Of a DNA stretch of 14,866 bases, positions 6,651 to 13,537 are shown piece by piece. Source of the DNA: JBBDRX01 sp040905245 (lineage in GTDB: Bacteria; Bacteroidota; Rhodothermia; Balneolales; Balneolaceae); contig JBBDRX010000117.1 in the NCBI GenBank assembly GCA_040905245.1, positions 1 to 14,866 on the forward strand, given 5' to 3'. Made by a program: the position numbers and the translations under genes. Position 1 is the first letter of the stretch. Each line of letters begins with the position of its first letter. Under the pieces are notes generated by a model. That model was not told the DNA's origin. It did no database searches and was given only the letters and a program-made list of their open reading frames with translations.

Positions 6651-8369
6651 ATGGCTTCCAATCCCGTCTCCCGAAAAACGTTTCTCAAACTGGCTGGGCT
6701 GACGAGTGGGGCGAGCCTGCTCGGCGGCAAATCCCTGCTGGCAGGACCGTCTCCTGTTTCCGATTCACTCCACGAAGCGCCCCCCGGTTCAATCCTTTCG
6801 TCTCCCGTTACAGTACAGTCAGGTTTTCGGCAGGGTGAGCTTCCGCTCATTCTCGATGCAAACGTCGGGCTGGGCCGGTTCTCCTATGGGCTCAACTCCG
6901 ATCTTGCAGAGACCAGCCAAACCCTGGGACACCTCCAGAAAAGTGGGATCCAGCAGGCCCTCACCTACAGCGTGCTGTCCCGCCAGACCGATCCCGAAGA
7001 GGGAAACGCTATTGTTCTGGAAGAGGCTCGTACCCACAACGAAATCCTTCCCGTCTCCGTACTGACTCCATTTGCCATGGACCTGGATGCGGAGATCGAA
7101 CGGATGAACCGGCACGATATCCAGGTTGCCCGGCTTTTTCCGGAAGCGGGGCATTTTTCGGTCCAACCCTCGGTGATCGGGCCGCTTGTTGAAACCTTGC
7201 AACGGCATCGAAAAATTCTCTTTATCGACTTCGAATCCCTGGACTGGTCGGGACGGGCGATCGACTACGACGCCGTCTATCAACTCTGTCGTGCATTTCC
7301 CGACGGCCCGATTGTCCTGATCGGATCCACCATTCTGGGTTCTCGAAATTATCCCAACCTGATGAAGGAGTGTCCCAATCTTTATCTGGAGATCAGTCAG
7401 ATCTTTCAACCGGGCGGGATTTCCGGCCTCATAGAACAGGGGTATGGCCGCCGGCTGATCTTCGGATCCGCTTTTCCCGAACGGGAACCGGGAGCGCTTC
7501 TCAACATGCTGGCCCACGCTGGCCTGACGCCCCGTCAGATGGCCGATATCTGTTCCGGTAATCTTCTTCGGCTTCTCGGAGAGAATATAAACGACCGGTC
7601 GGTATTAATAAAGCGCTCTTCTTCAAAAGGCATGATTGATATGCACGTACATCAGGGAACCTATCAATCGGCCATTGGCATGGAGACTCCAGAGAAAACG
7701 ATTGAACATATGGATCGTTGTGGTGTCGACGTGGTCGTAGCCACCTCTTTGTGGAGCTGTTTTGGGGAAGTGGAAAGAGGAAACCGTGCGGTTTGTGAAG
7801 GAGGAGAAGCCTGGCCGGGCCGCTATTTCGGCTATCTCACCCTGGACCCGAAGTACCCGGACGAAGTGCAACAGCAGATCGACCTCTATGGAAACCATCC
7901 ATCTTTTCGGGGGATCAAGCTCCATCTGATGCTGCACGAACTTACAATCGATGACTCACGAAACGACCTGATCTACAAATTCGCCGACCAGCGAGGGTGG
8001 CCTCTTCTGATTCACGGAGATGGCACGATTGCGGCGTGGGAACAGCGTTGCGGAGCCTATCCAAATGCCCACTTCATCAAAGCACATATCGGTGGGAGCG
8101 ACCCGAAATTTAACGAAGAGACCACCGAATTCGCCAAAGCAGCCCGGCGGCAGAAGAACCTCTATCTCGATTGTGGATACTCCCGCACGTTTCCGGGAGC
8201 ACTGGATCGCCTGGCAGCGATCTGCGGAGCGGATAAACTGCTGTTCGGCAGTGACTATCCGATGTTCGACTTTGCCTTCGAGGCTGGCCGGATCACCTCC
8301 AGCAGCCTGAGTGACGAGCAGAAACAGCTGATCCTGCAGGGAAATGCCCGGCGTTTGCTCCGCTTGTAG
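6651..8369 (+). CDS. Exported tandem amidohydrolase-2 protein: degenerate first domain, intact second domain
   Basis: 572 residues from the ATG at 6651; a GTG at 6618 is an in-frame alternative. I prefer 6651 because it gives a compact export signal, SRKTFLKLAG (residues 7-16), then a weakly hydrophobic run ending near LLAG. This is Tat-like but has RK in place of RR. Two amidohydrolase-2 (TIM-barrel metal hydrolase) domains follow, about residues 60-315 and 326-572. The second has the usual ligands: DMHVH (H332, H334), LLIHGDG (H455), KAHIGG (H479) and FGSDYP (D535). In the first, the matching positions read DANVG, LFIDF, VLIGS and FGSAFP, so every expected ligand is replaced while the frame of the fold is kept. 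The substrate is unknown; relatives act on decarboxylations and on ester or lactone hydrolysis. The gene sits 78 bases behind the malic enzyme gene on the same strand. Confidence 0.85.
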   Translation: MASNPVSRKTFLKLAGLTSGASLLGGKSLLAGPSPVSDSLHEAPPGSILSSPVTVQSGFRQGELPLILDANVGLGRFSYGLNSDLAETSQTLGHLQKSGIQQALTYSVLSRQTDPEEGNAIVLEEARTHNEILPVSVLTPFAMDLDAEIERMNRHDIQVARLFPEAGHFSVQPSVIGPLVETLQRHRKILFIDFESLDWSGRAIDYDAVYQLCRAFPDGPIVLIGSTILGSRNYPNLMKECPNLYLEISQIFQPGGISGLIEQGYGRRLIFGSAFPEREPGALLNMLAHAGLTPRQMADICSGNLLRLLGENINDRSVLIKRSSSKGMIDMHVHQGTYQSAIGMETPEKTIEHMDRCGVDVVVATSLWSCFGEVERGNRAVCEGGEAWPGRYFGYLTLDPKYPDEVQQQIDLYGNHPSFRGIKLHLMLHELTIDDSRNDLIYKFADQRGWPLLIHGDGTIAAWEQRCGAYPNAHFIKAHIGGSDPKFNEETTEFAKAARRQKNLYLDCGYSRTFPGALDRLAAICGADKLLFGSDYPMFDFAFEAGRITSSSLSDEQKQLILQGNARRLLRL

Positions 8370-8405
8370 CCTGCAATCACATCGCGAAAAGCGGGATGAG
8401 TGGTG

Positions 8406-8447
8406 CCCGAAGTCCGTTACAGAAAGGAGATATTGACCCGAGGTCCG
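8406..8447. repeat. Short direct repeat CCCGARGTCCG between convergent genes
   Basis: CCCGAAGTCCG (8406-8416) and CCCGAGGTCCG (8437-8447) match at 10 of 11 positions, with 31 bases from start to start. They lie between the convergent amidohydrolase and CBS genes. No function can be assigned, and chance remains possible. Confidence 0.35.
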
Positions 8448-8460
8448 AAAATGCCCTCAC

Positions 8461-8479
8461 CAGAGACAAACGTACTCTG
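8461..8479. terminator. Weak hairpin between convergent genes
   Basis: CAGAGAC (8461-8467) can pair with GT plus CTCTG (8472-8473 and 8475-8479) around the loop AAAC, with one bulged A. It stands ten bases from the CBS stop and about 90 bases from the amidohydrolase stop. There is no T-run, so the terminator call is tentative. Confidence 0.22.
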
Positions 8480-8488
8480 TAGAAATGG

Positions 8489-8926
8489 TTATCCCGGATA
8501 GGAGCCTATGATATACTTCTTCAGGTCATCAATCTCGATCTTCTGTCGATCGATAATCGCCTTCACCATATCCCCGATCGAAACAACTCCCTCGATGTGA
8601 TAGCCGTCCAGAACGGGCAGGTGGCGAATCTTCTTCTCCGTCATGATGGCCATACAGACATCGATCGAATCGTTCAACCCTACAGTAATCGGATCCGGAG
8701 TCATAATCTCTTTCACCAACGTCTCGCGGGATGTCCGCCCCTTCAAAATAACTTTATCCCGATAGTCCCTGTCAGAAATGATCCCTTTCAGCCTGGGCCC
8801 GACAGTCACCAGAAGAGAACCGACATTGTGCCTCGACATTGTTCCGATGGCGTCAAACACCGTTGCATCTTCCTGAATCTTGTATACCTTGCGGCCTTTT
8901 CTGGCCAGAATATCCTGTACGTACAT
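8489..8926 (-). CDS. Two-CBS-domain protein
   Basis: 145 residues made almost entirely of one CBS pair (Bateman module). Domain 1, about residues 8-65, contains VGSLLVTVGPRLKGIISDRDY. Domain 2, about 73-132, contains IMTPDPITVGLNDS and IRHLPVLDGYHIEGVVSIGDM. The pattern GIISDRD in the first and VVSIGDM in the second are the usual ends of nucleotide-binding CBS motifs. In the family, stand-alone pairs bind AMP, ATP or related ligands and control partner proteins; the partner is unknown here. GGAGG lies five bases before the ATG, the best ribosome binding site in the window. A GGTTAAACC site lies 25-33 bases upstream. The gene follows the porin-BCCT-Usp cluster on the same strand after 247 bases, so it may be a separate unit. 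CBS pairs are known ionic-strength or energy sensors on osmolyte importers such as OpuA, which makes the neighbourhood suggestive. Confidence 0.92.
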   Translation of the reverse strand: MYVQDILARKGRKVYKIQEDATVFDAIGTMSRHNVGSLLVTVGPRLKGIISDRDYRDKVILKGRTSRETLVKEIMTPDPITVGLNDSIDVCMAIMTEKKIRHLPVLDGYHIEGVVSIGDMVKAIIDRQKIEIDDLKKYIIGSYPG

Positions 8927-9173
8927 AGGAACCTCCGCTTGTTGGTTACGGGTTAAACCACCCCGATTCGAGCCAAAATACTGTGCCTGTTGTTCTCTCC
9001 TGTCTGGTTGCCGGCAAATGAGAAAGCCTGTTGTGAATACGGAATATCAGGGCAACCTTCTTAAAAACAGTATCCTGGCAGGATCTATATATAAGTAAGC
9101 TGGAAAAACAGACAATTGCAATATCTGCTCGACTGCAAGAAGTGTGACCGGAACGAACCAGCCGATTAATACC

Positions 9174-10082
9174 CTACTGAAAGAGCTTTTTCAATACTTT
9201 CTGATGGTTCGCCTTGTCCTTCAGGACCAACAGCGGGATTCCAAACGCATAATCCACCATCTTGTCAGTAAAGTCCTGACGAATAATTCGGCTCAGTTTC
9301 TTTGACTTGGATCCGATCACGATCAAGTCACTCTGGTCACGAATCGCCTGATCGTATATGGTGTTGGCGATCCGGCCCTCACGGTGGAGCGTCAGAGCAA
9401 AATGGATATCGGAAGGAATCCTGTACTCCTTCACAAACTTCTCCTTTTTCTTTTCGATCTCCCTGGCCGCCTCTTCCTTCTCTTCCGGTGAAAAGGTATA
9501 CGGGAAAAACCGGGCTTTGTACCGAAAGACATGTTGAGCTGTAATCCGGGTCTCTTCATTCGGCAACAGCTTCTGCGCAGTTCCCAGTGCCCGGGCAGAC
9601 TCCTCTGAAAAATCGACCCCCACGAGAATTCGATTCAGAATATACCGACAGGTCTCCGGTACAAACAGTACAGACGATGCTACGTACTTCACAATTCGTT
9701 TGGGAATTATTCCTTCCCCCTCATATGCCATCTTTTTGCCGACAAGAAGCAGGTCCGGGGCCAGACTGTTGACAAATTCAATAATCTGATCGGTCGGGAA
9801 TCCCTCCTTGATCACGATTCGAATCTCGATCTTGGAATCGCCGAACTCGGAATGAATCCGTTCTTTCAGTTCTTGACGAATCAGCGCTTCAAAATCTTCC
9901 CGGCTCTTGACTTCAGGAAATTCGTTGATGATTTCCCGTGCTGCCACATCGGACTGAATCACATGAAAGAATGTGATTGACTCCGGCTCAACAACGGTGG
10001 AGAGAAATTTACTGTATCCGATCAGAATTTCGTCCATATTGCTCAGGTCGAGACATACGAGCCAATGTTTTGCATGTACCAT
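9174..10082 (-). CDS. Universal stress protein, tandem UspA domains
   Basis: 302 residues forming two UspA-like domains, about 4-142 and 147-288. The second opens with the typical strand RILVGVDFSEESARAL (151-166) and ends in LIVIGSKSKK and IPLLVLK. The first opens with HWLVCLDLSNMDEIL and ends in LLLVGKK and SSVLFVPE. The ATP-binding pattern G-2x-G-9x-G(S/T) is not complete in either half: three positions after G115 is M118, and three after G257 is S260. ATP binding is therefore doubtful, and the protein may belong to the non-ATP branch. It starts 12 bases after the BCCT stop, with GGGAG directly behind that stop codon, so the two are very likely translated from one message. By analogy with TeaD beside the TeaABC ectoine transporter of Halomonas, it may tune the transporter. 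Confidence 0.92.
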   Translation of the reverse strand: MVHAKHWLVCLDLSNMDEILIGYSKFLSTVVEPESITFFHVIQSDVAAREIINEFPEVKSREDFEALIRQELKERIHSEFGDSKIEIRIVIKEGFPTDQIIEFVNSLAPDLLLVGKKMAYEGEGIIPKRIVKYVASSVLFVPETCRYILNRILVGVDFSEESARALGTAQKLLPNEETRITAQHVFRYKARFFPYTFSPEEKEEAAREIEKKKEKFVKEYRIPSDIHFALTLHREGRIANTIYDQAIRDQSDLIVIGSKSKKLSRIIRQDFTDKMVDYAFGIPLLVLKDKANHQKVLKKLFQ

Positions 10083-10094
10083 AATCTTCTCCCT

Positions 10095-11711
10095 CTACTC
10101 TGATTTTGTCTGTTTTTGAATTGCTTTCTGTACCAACTCCCGATACGATGACCGTTCCTGCTTCTGGTCCCGTTCGGTCATCTCTCTGTACTCTCGGCTC
10201 AGCCCCCGCTGCAGGCTGTAACACATGACCAACAGAATTAGAACAAACGGAAGCCCGGTACTGATCGCTCCCGCCTGCAGGGCGCCAAGCCCACCCCCGA
10301 GAAGAAGCACGGCTGCCACAACTCCCTCTGTTGACGCCCAGAAGATCCGTTGGCCAACCGGAGAATTGAGCTTCCCTCCGCTGGTCAGGCTATCGATCAC
10401 CAGGGACCCGGAGTCCGACGACGTAACAAAGAAGCTCAACACCAGAACAATCGCCAGAAATGACGTTACCATCGCAAATGGAAACTGGTCCAGCAGTAAA
10501 AAGAGCGATGTGGTCTGGTCCGCTTCCACCGCTTCAGCAATTTGTGCCAGCCCACCGGTTTCGAGAAAGAGGGCACTCCCTCCAAATCCGCTCATCCAGA
10601 GAAAGGTCAGGATGGTCGGGACAATCAGGACACCGAGTACAAACTCCTTGATGGTTCTCCCTTTGGAAATCCGGGCGATAAACATCCCGACATAGGGAGA
10701 CCAGGAGATCCACCACGCCCAATAGAAGACCGTCCATGTGGACATAAAGTTTCCGTCCTCATAGATCTGTGTCCAGGTCGCGTAGGTCGGGAAGTTCTGG
10801 ATATAGTAACCGGTATTCTGGACAAACGACCCCAGAATGTAAAGTGTCGGGCCAACAACCAGAATAAAGAGCAGAAACAGGCCGGCCAGGCGAATATTGA
10901 ATTCACTCAATACCCGAACGCCCTTGTCGATCCCCAGTACCACAGATACCACCGCAATAGCTGTGACTCCCGCAATAATCAGTACCTGTAAATTGACGGT
11001 ATTGCCGATTCCAAATACATACTCCATACCGGCACCGGCCTGGGCGGCTCCCAATCCCAGCGATGTTGCCAGGCCAAACATCGTAGCCAGAACAGCCAGA
11101 ATGTCAATCACATCTCCCATCCAGCCGTTGATTCGGTCGCCCATAATCGGATAGAACACGGACCGGAAGGAGAGTGGAAGTTTTCGGTTGAAAGCGAAAA
11201 AGGCCAGTGCCAGCGCGACAATCGCATAGACGGCCCAGGCGTGAATTCCCCAATGCAGAAAGGTAATTCCCATAGCATCCCGAACCGCTTCGGTGCTGCC
11301 GACTTCGGCATGCGGCGGATAGAGCAGGTGCCACATCGGTTCAGCCACCGCAAAAAACATCAGCCCAATTCCCATGCCGGCACTGAAGAGCATGGCAAAC
11401 CATGCCATTGTGCTAAACTCCGGCTCCGCATCCTCTCCGCCGAGGCGAATTCCCCCGAACCGGCTGAAGGCGAAATAGAGAACAAATCCGATAAAGAGAT
11501 TCACTGAAAGAACAAACAGCCAGCTGGCCCAGTCTGTAATAGCCACCCGGACCGAATTGAACGCCTCTTCGGCGGCTTCGCCGGCAATCAGTGTCGTAAC
11601 AATCAGCAGGGTAATTAATATGGCAGACGGCCAGAACACCGGGCCGTGGATATCGAACCACTTGTTTTGCCTCTGATTCAGTTCCGGTCCTTCCTGTTCA
11701 CGCTTTGTCAT
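10095..11711 (-). CDS. BCCT-family osmolyte transporter (betaine/choline/carnitine type)
   Basis: 538 residues from the ATG at 11711; a TTG two codons earlier is also open. About twelve membrane helices can be drawn, the normal BCCT number. Hallmarks, counted from the ATG: GMGIGLMFFAVAEPMWH (112-128), the Trp/Tyr box FLHWGIHAWAVY (151-162), the signature FYWAWWISWSPYVGMF (329-344), ARISKGRTIKEF, and SSDSGSLVID (431-440). In BetP the last Gly of GMGIG is the residue whose change to Asp was linked to a switch from sodium to proton coupling. It is Gly here, which favours sodium symport of a quaternary ammonium or similar solute; this is an inference. The charged C-tail is about 35 residues. It lies in the inner membrane, between a beta-barrel gene (66 bases upstream) and a Usp gene (12 bases downstream). 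The ribosome binding site is weak (AAGAGA). Confidence 0.95.
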   Translation of the reverse strand: MTKREQEGPELNQRQNKWFDIHGPVFWPSAILITLLIVTTLIAGEAAEEAFNSVRVAITDWASWLFVLSVNLFIGFVLYFAFSRFGGIRLGGEDAEPEFSTMAWFAMLFSAGMGIGLMFFAVAEPMWHLLYPPHAEVGSTEAVRDAMGITFLHWGIHAWAVYAIVALALAFFAFNRKLPLSFRSVFYPIMGDRINGWMGDVIDILAVLATMFGLATSLGLGAAQAGAGMEYVFGIGNTVNLQVLIIAGVTAIAVVSVVLGIDKGVRVLSEFNIRLAGLFLLFILVVGPTLYILGSFVQNTGYYIQNFPTYATWTQIYEDGNFMSTWTVFYWAWWISWSPYVGMFIARISKGRTIKEFVLGVLIVPTILTFLWMSGFGGSALFLETGGLAQIAEAVEADQTTSLFLLLDQFPFAMVTSFLAIVLVLSFFVTSSDSGSLVIDSLTSGGKLNSPVGQRIFWASTEGVVAAVLLLGGGLGALQAGAISTGLPFVLILLVMCYSLQRGLSREYREMTERDQKQERSSYRELVQKAIQKQTKSE

Positions 11712-11777
11712 AATCAATCTCTTGTCTGGTTAACAATCCTTCGTTCTGATAAAACTTCCCGGACGGCCTTTCACCGA

Positions 11778-13010
11778 TCAGAAGTAGTAACCGATGTTGA
11801 TATTGAATCGGGTGTTCATCCGGGCTCCGCTTACCCCCCGGTCGAGCCCGCTACCGAACGATCCGTTCAGCCATGGGTGATTGATACCCGACGCGATATC
11901 AAAATAGGCGTAAATATTGCCGATCGTGGCCAATACGCCCAACATATTCTGGTGGCTGTCTTCAAAACCACTCTGCCGTTTATGGAAATAGGAATAATTG
12001 TTGTAAAACTGCAAATTGGAGAGCGAGCCGGCATTCACATCCAGCGAATAGGCCAGACCGATCGAAGAGATCGACATTGCCATAGCTACCGGGTATGGAT
12101 CTCCGTATGCCGCCATATAAACCAGATCGACCGGACTCCCTGTATCATCAACCACATCGTTGTGGTTCAGCCAGCTGTATTGGGCCAACAGATTCCAGTG
12201 TCCATAGCTCCCATCGGCGTGAAGAGCCCAGGCCGTCCGGGTGCCGGACCGATCCTGCACACTATTGTAGATTCCTCCGTACTGGAGAGACCCGCCGATT
12301 TCGATCTCCCCTATATCATGATCCAGTGTCCAGGTACTGCGCAGATTCACCTGGTTTTTCTCCTGGTTGGACTGGTCGGCAGCGCTGCCCAGAACTCCTC
12401 CCCAGGGGTCTGTCAACCGAACCGGAATGATGTCGTACGAGTACCGTCCGGGGCCACCAATCCCGTAGGATCCGGTTCCGTGCGCGGGGCCTCCCGGCTC
12501 CGGCTGAATAAAGTAGGCCACCATCAGATTCCAGTTTTCACGGGAGTGAATGAGCTTGAACCCGGTATCGTGATCGTCCTCCAGGCCCACATAGTACCCC
12601 CCCTGAAACCACCAGTTGTGAGAATTGTAGGGGAGATTGCCAAAGGGAACCTGCGTGACGCCCAACTGAATTTCGGTGCGGCCTGTCAACGCATAATCGA
12701 TCCATCCCTGTTTCAGAAAATGCGTATTGAATGTAGGGTAGAACCGATATTCGAAATTGAGCCCGACCCCGGAGTGGCGTGCCACCACATTGAACCGCCA
12801 GGTATCGATCGTAAACTGCGTATCGTTGGGGCTGGTCCCACCTCCGTAGTCCGTGTGGTAGAAGTTGAACCGGAGGGCTCCACCGACATTTACAAAATCG
12901 TCGTCTGAAGATTGTGCCTGGAGGACTGGAGACAATCCGGGCAGACAGAGGGCCATCACAAGAAAAGAGAAGAGAAAAATAGATGATTTGCCGGGCATGC
13001 CGTGATTCAT
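11778..13010 (-). CDS. Outer-membrane beta-barrel protein, porin-like
   Basis: 410 residues from the ATG at 13010. A signal peptide is clear: short positive start, then IFLFSFLVMALCLPG (11-25) and likely cleavage after PVLQA (28-32). The mature part is rich in Gly, Tyr, Asn and Trp with alternating amphipathic strands. Examples are VNVGGALRFNFYHTDYGG near the start, then WRFNVVARHSGVGLNFEYRF, GWIDYALTGRTEIQLGVTQV and WNLLAQYSW. It ends TRFNINIGYYF, with the C-terminal Phe recognised by the barrel-assembly machinery. This arrangement resembles phosphate-selective porin-like or OprO/OprP-type barrels, but I cannot name its substrate. Position suggests passage of the solute taken up by the BCCT carrier encoded next, 66 bases on with no clear terminator between. 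TTG codons at 13037 and 13019 are in frame upstream. ATG 13010 was preferred, although its AGG is about 12 bases away. Confidence 0.85.
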   Translation of the reverse strand: MNHGMPGKSSIFLFSFLVMALCLPGLSPVLQAQSSDDDFVNVGGALRFNFYHTDYGGGTSPNDTQFTIDTWRFNVVARHSGVGLNFEYRFYPTFNTHFLKQGWIDYALTGRTEIQLGVTQVPFGNLPYNSHNWWFQGGYYVGLEDDHDTGFKLIHSRENWNLMVAYFIQPEPGGPAHGTGSYGIGGPGRYSYDIIPVRLTDPWGGVLGSAADQSNQEKNQVNLRSTWTLDHDIGEIEIGGSLQYGGIYNSVQDRSGTRTAWALHADGSYGHWNLLAQYSWLNHNDVVDDTGSPVDLVYMAAYGDPYPVAMAMSISSIGLAYSLDVNAGSLSNLQFYNNYSYFHKRQSGFEDSHQNMLGVLATIGNIYAYFDIASGINHPWLNGSFGSGLDRGVSGARMNTRFNINIGYYF

Positions 13011-13039
13011 TTGATTCAAAAACCTGTTCTGATTCAAAA
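13003..13039. repeat. Triple TGATTCA repeat at the porin translation start
   Basis: TGATTCA occurs at 13003-13009, 13012-13018 and 13030-13036; the last two extend to the ten-base TGATTCAAAA. The offsets are 9 and 18 bases. In the porin message the copies read TGAATCA and each is preceded by T or A. They therefore create three in-frame start-like codons, TTG, TTG and ATG, in nearly the same context. They may be a short duplication at the start or a binding site; this is not decided by the sequence. Confidence 0.4.
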
Positions 13040-13166
13040 CCGGATCAACGTGCTATTCAGAAACCGTCTCTCAACCCAGGTCCTACAAAACTGCAAAACA
13101 CCTCAGGAAGCAATGGGTTTTTGCCGTTCATGTCAAATAAAATCCTGCCCGCCACCTGCCCCGGTC

Positions 13167-13457
13167 TTACTCATGAAAGAAGAGCTCCTCGTCCACCTCC
13201 TGAACCAGCCGCCACACCAGTGTTGAGGTGTCCAGTACCAGGTGAAAGTAGCGCTCTTCCCGGGTCTGGACCACAAAGTGATAGTGGGTAAAATGGCCCA
13301 CCTGCTGGGAGGTCATACGCCGGATCTTCCGGACAACAAACGAACGTCCGTCCGGCAACTGAAACCGATAGGGCGTCACCTTCAACTTCAGCTTTCGGGT
13401 CGGGAAGCCCCTTATGGCATTAATGACATTTATGGCCGGATACTCCTTTCTCTCCAT
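13167..13457 (-). CDS. Small conserved-looking protein of unknown function beside a Y-family polymerase
   Basis: 96 residues that I do not recognise with confidence. The N-terminus is basic (INAIRGFPTRKLKLKV, residues 12-27). The rest alternates short strands and turns: RFQLPDGRSFVVRKI (31-45), HYHFVVQTREERYFHL (58-73) and TLVWRLVQEVDE (79-90). The whole suggests a small beta-barrel, without signal peptide or membrane segment. The layout (a modified-residue strand, an aromatic HxFVVxT strand, FxLxxD, then W-x-L) is loosely like the small DUF6504-type proteins encoded near ImuB-type polymerases; this is an impression and not a match. The ATG at 13457 has no Shine-Dalgarno, and an in-frame stop lies seven codons upstream, which bounds the start. 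It is divergent from the polymerase gene, 80 bases away. The porin gene follows 156 bases later on the same strand. Confidence 0.68.
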   Translation of the reverse strand: MERKEYPAINVINAIRGFPTRKLKLKVTPYRFQLPDGRSFVVRKIRRMTSQQVGHFTHYHFVVQTREERYFHLVLDTSTLVWRLVQEVDEELFFHE

Positions 13458-13487
13458 GGTCTGCTGGTTGACGAGTTACTTTTGTGC

Positions 13488-13524
13488 TTGATTCGGACAA
13501 CGAAATATATGTACAATATATGTA
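13488..13524. promoter_or_regulatory. Divergent promoter/operator with two ATATATGTA copies 11 bases apart
   Basis: ATATATGTA occurs exactly at 13505-13513 and 13516-13524, one helical turn apart. ATATAT (13505-13510) and ATATAT (13516-13521) also form an inverted repeat around GTACA. On the plus strand TTGATT (13488-13493), 18 bases, and TACAAT (13512-13517) make a fair sigma-70-like promoter for the polymerase gene, with the -10 box set between and overlapping the two repeats. On the minus strand a TTGTTA/TATATT pair with 16 bases of spacing covers the same bases for the small gene. The organism may use a different -7/-33 consensus, so the promoter call is weaker than the repeat itself. Confidence 0.45.
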
Positions 13525-13537
13525 ATAACAATACACA

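Noticed and set aside
9008..9017. Perfect 10-base palindrome TTGCCGGCAA upstream of the CBS gene
   Set aside because: A single copy of this length is expected by chance in a window of this size, and no second copy or promoter was found with it.
11712..11777. Terminator between porin and BCCT
   Set aside because: No stem with a T-run is seen in these 66 bases, which favours read-through.
11646..12908. 420-codon plus-strand open frame opposite the porin and BCCT start
   Set aside because: It is antisense to a barrel with a signal peptide and C-terminal Phe and to a clear BCCT start, and its predicted protein has no recognisable fold.
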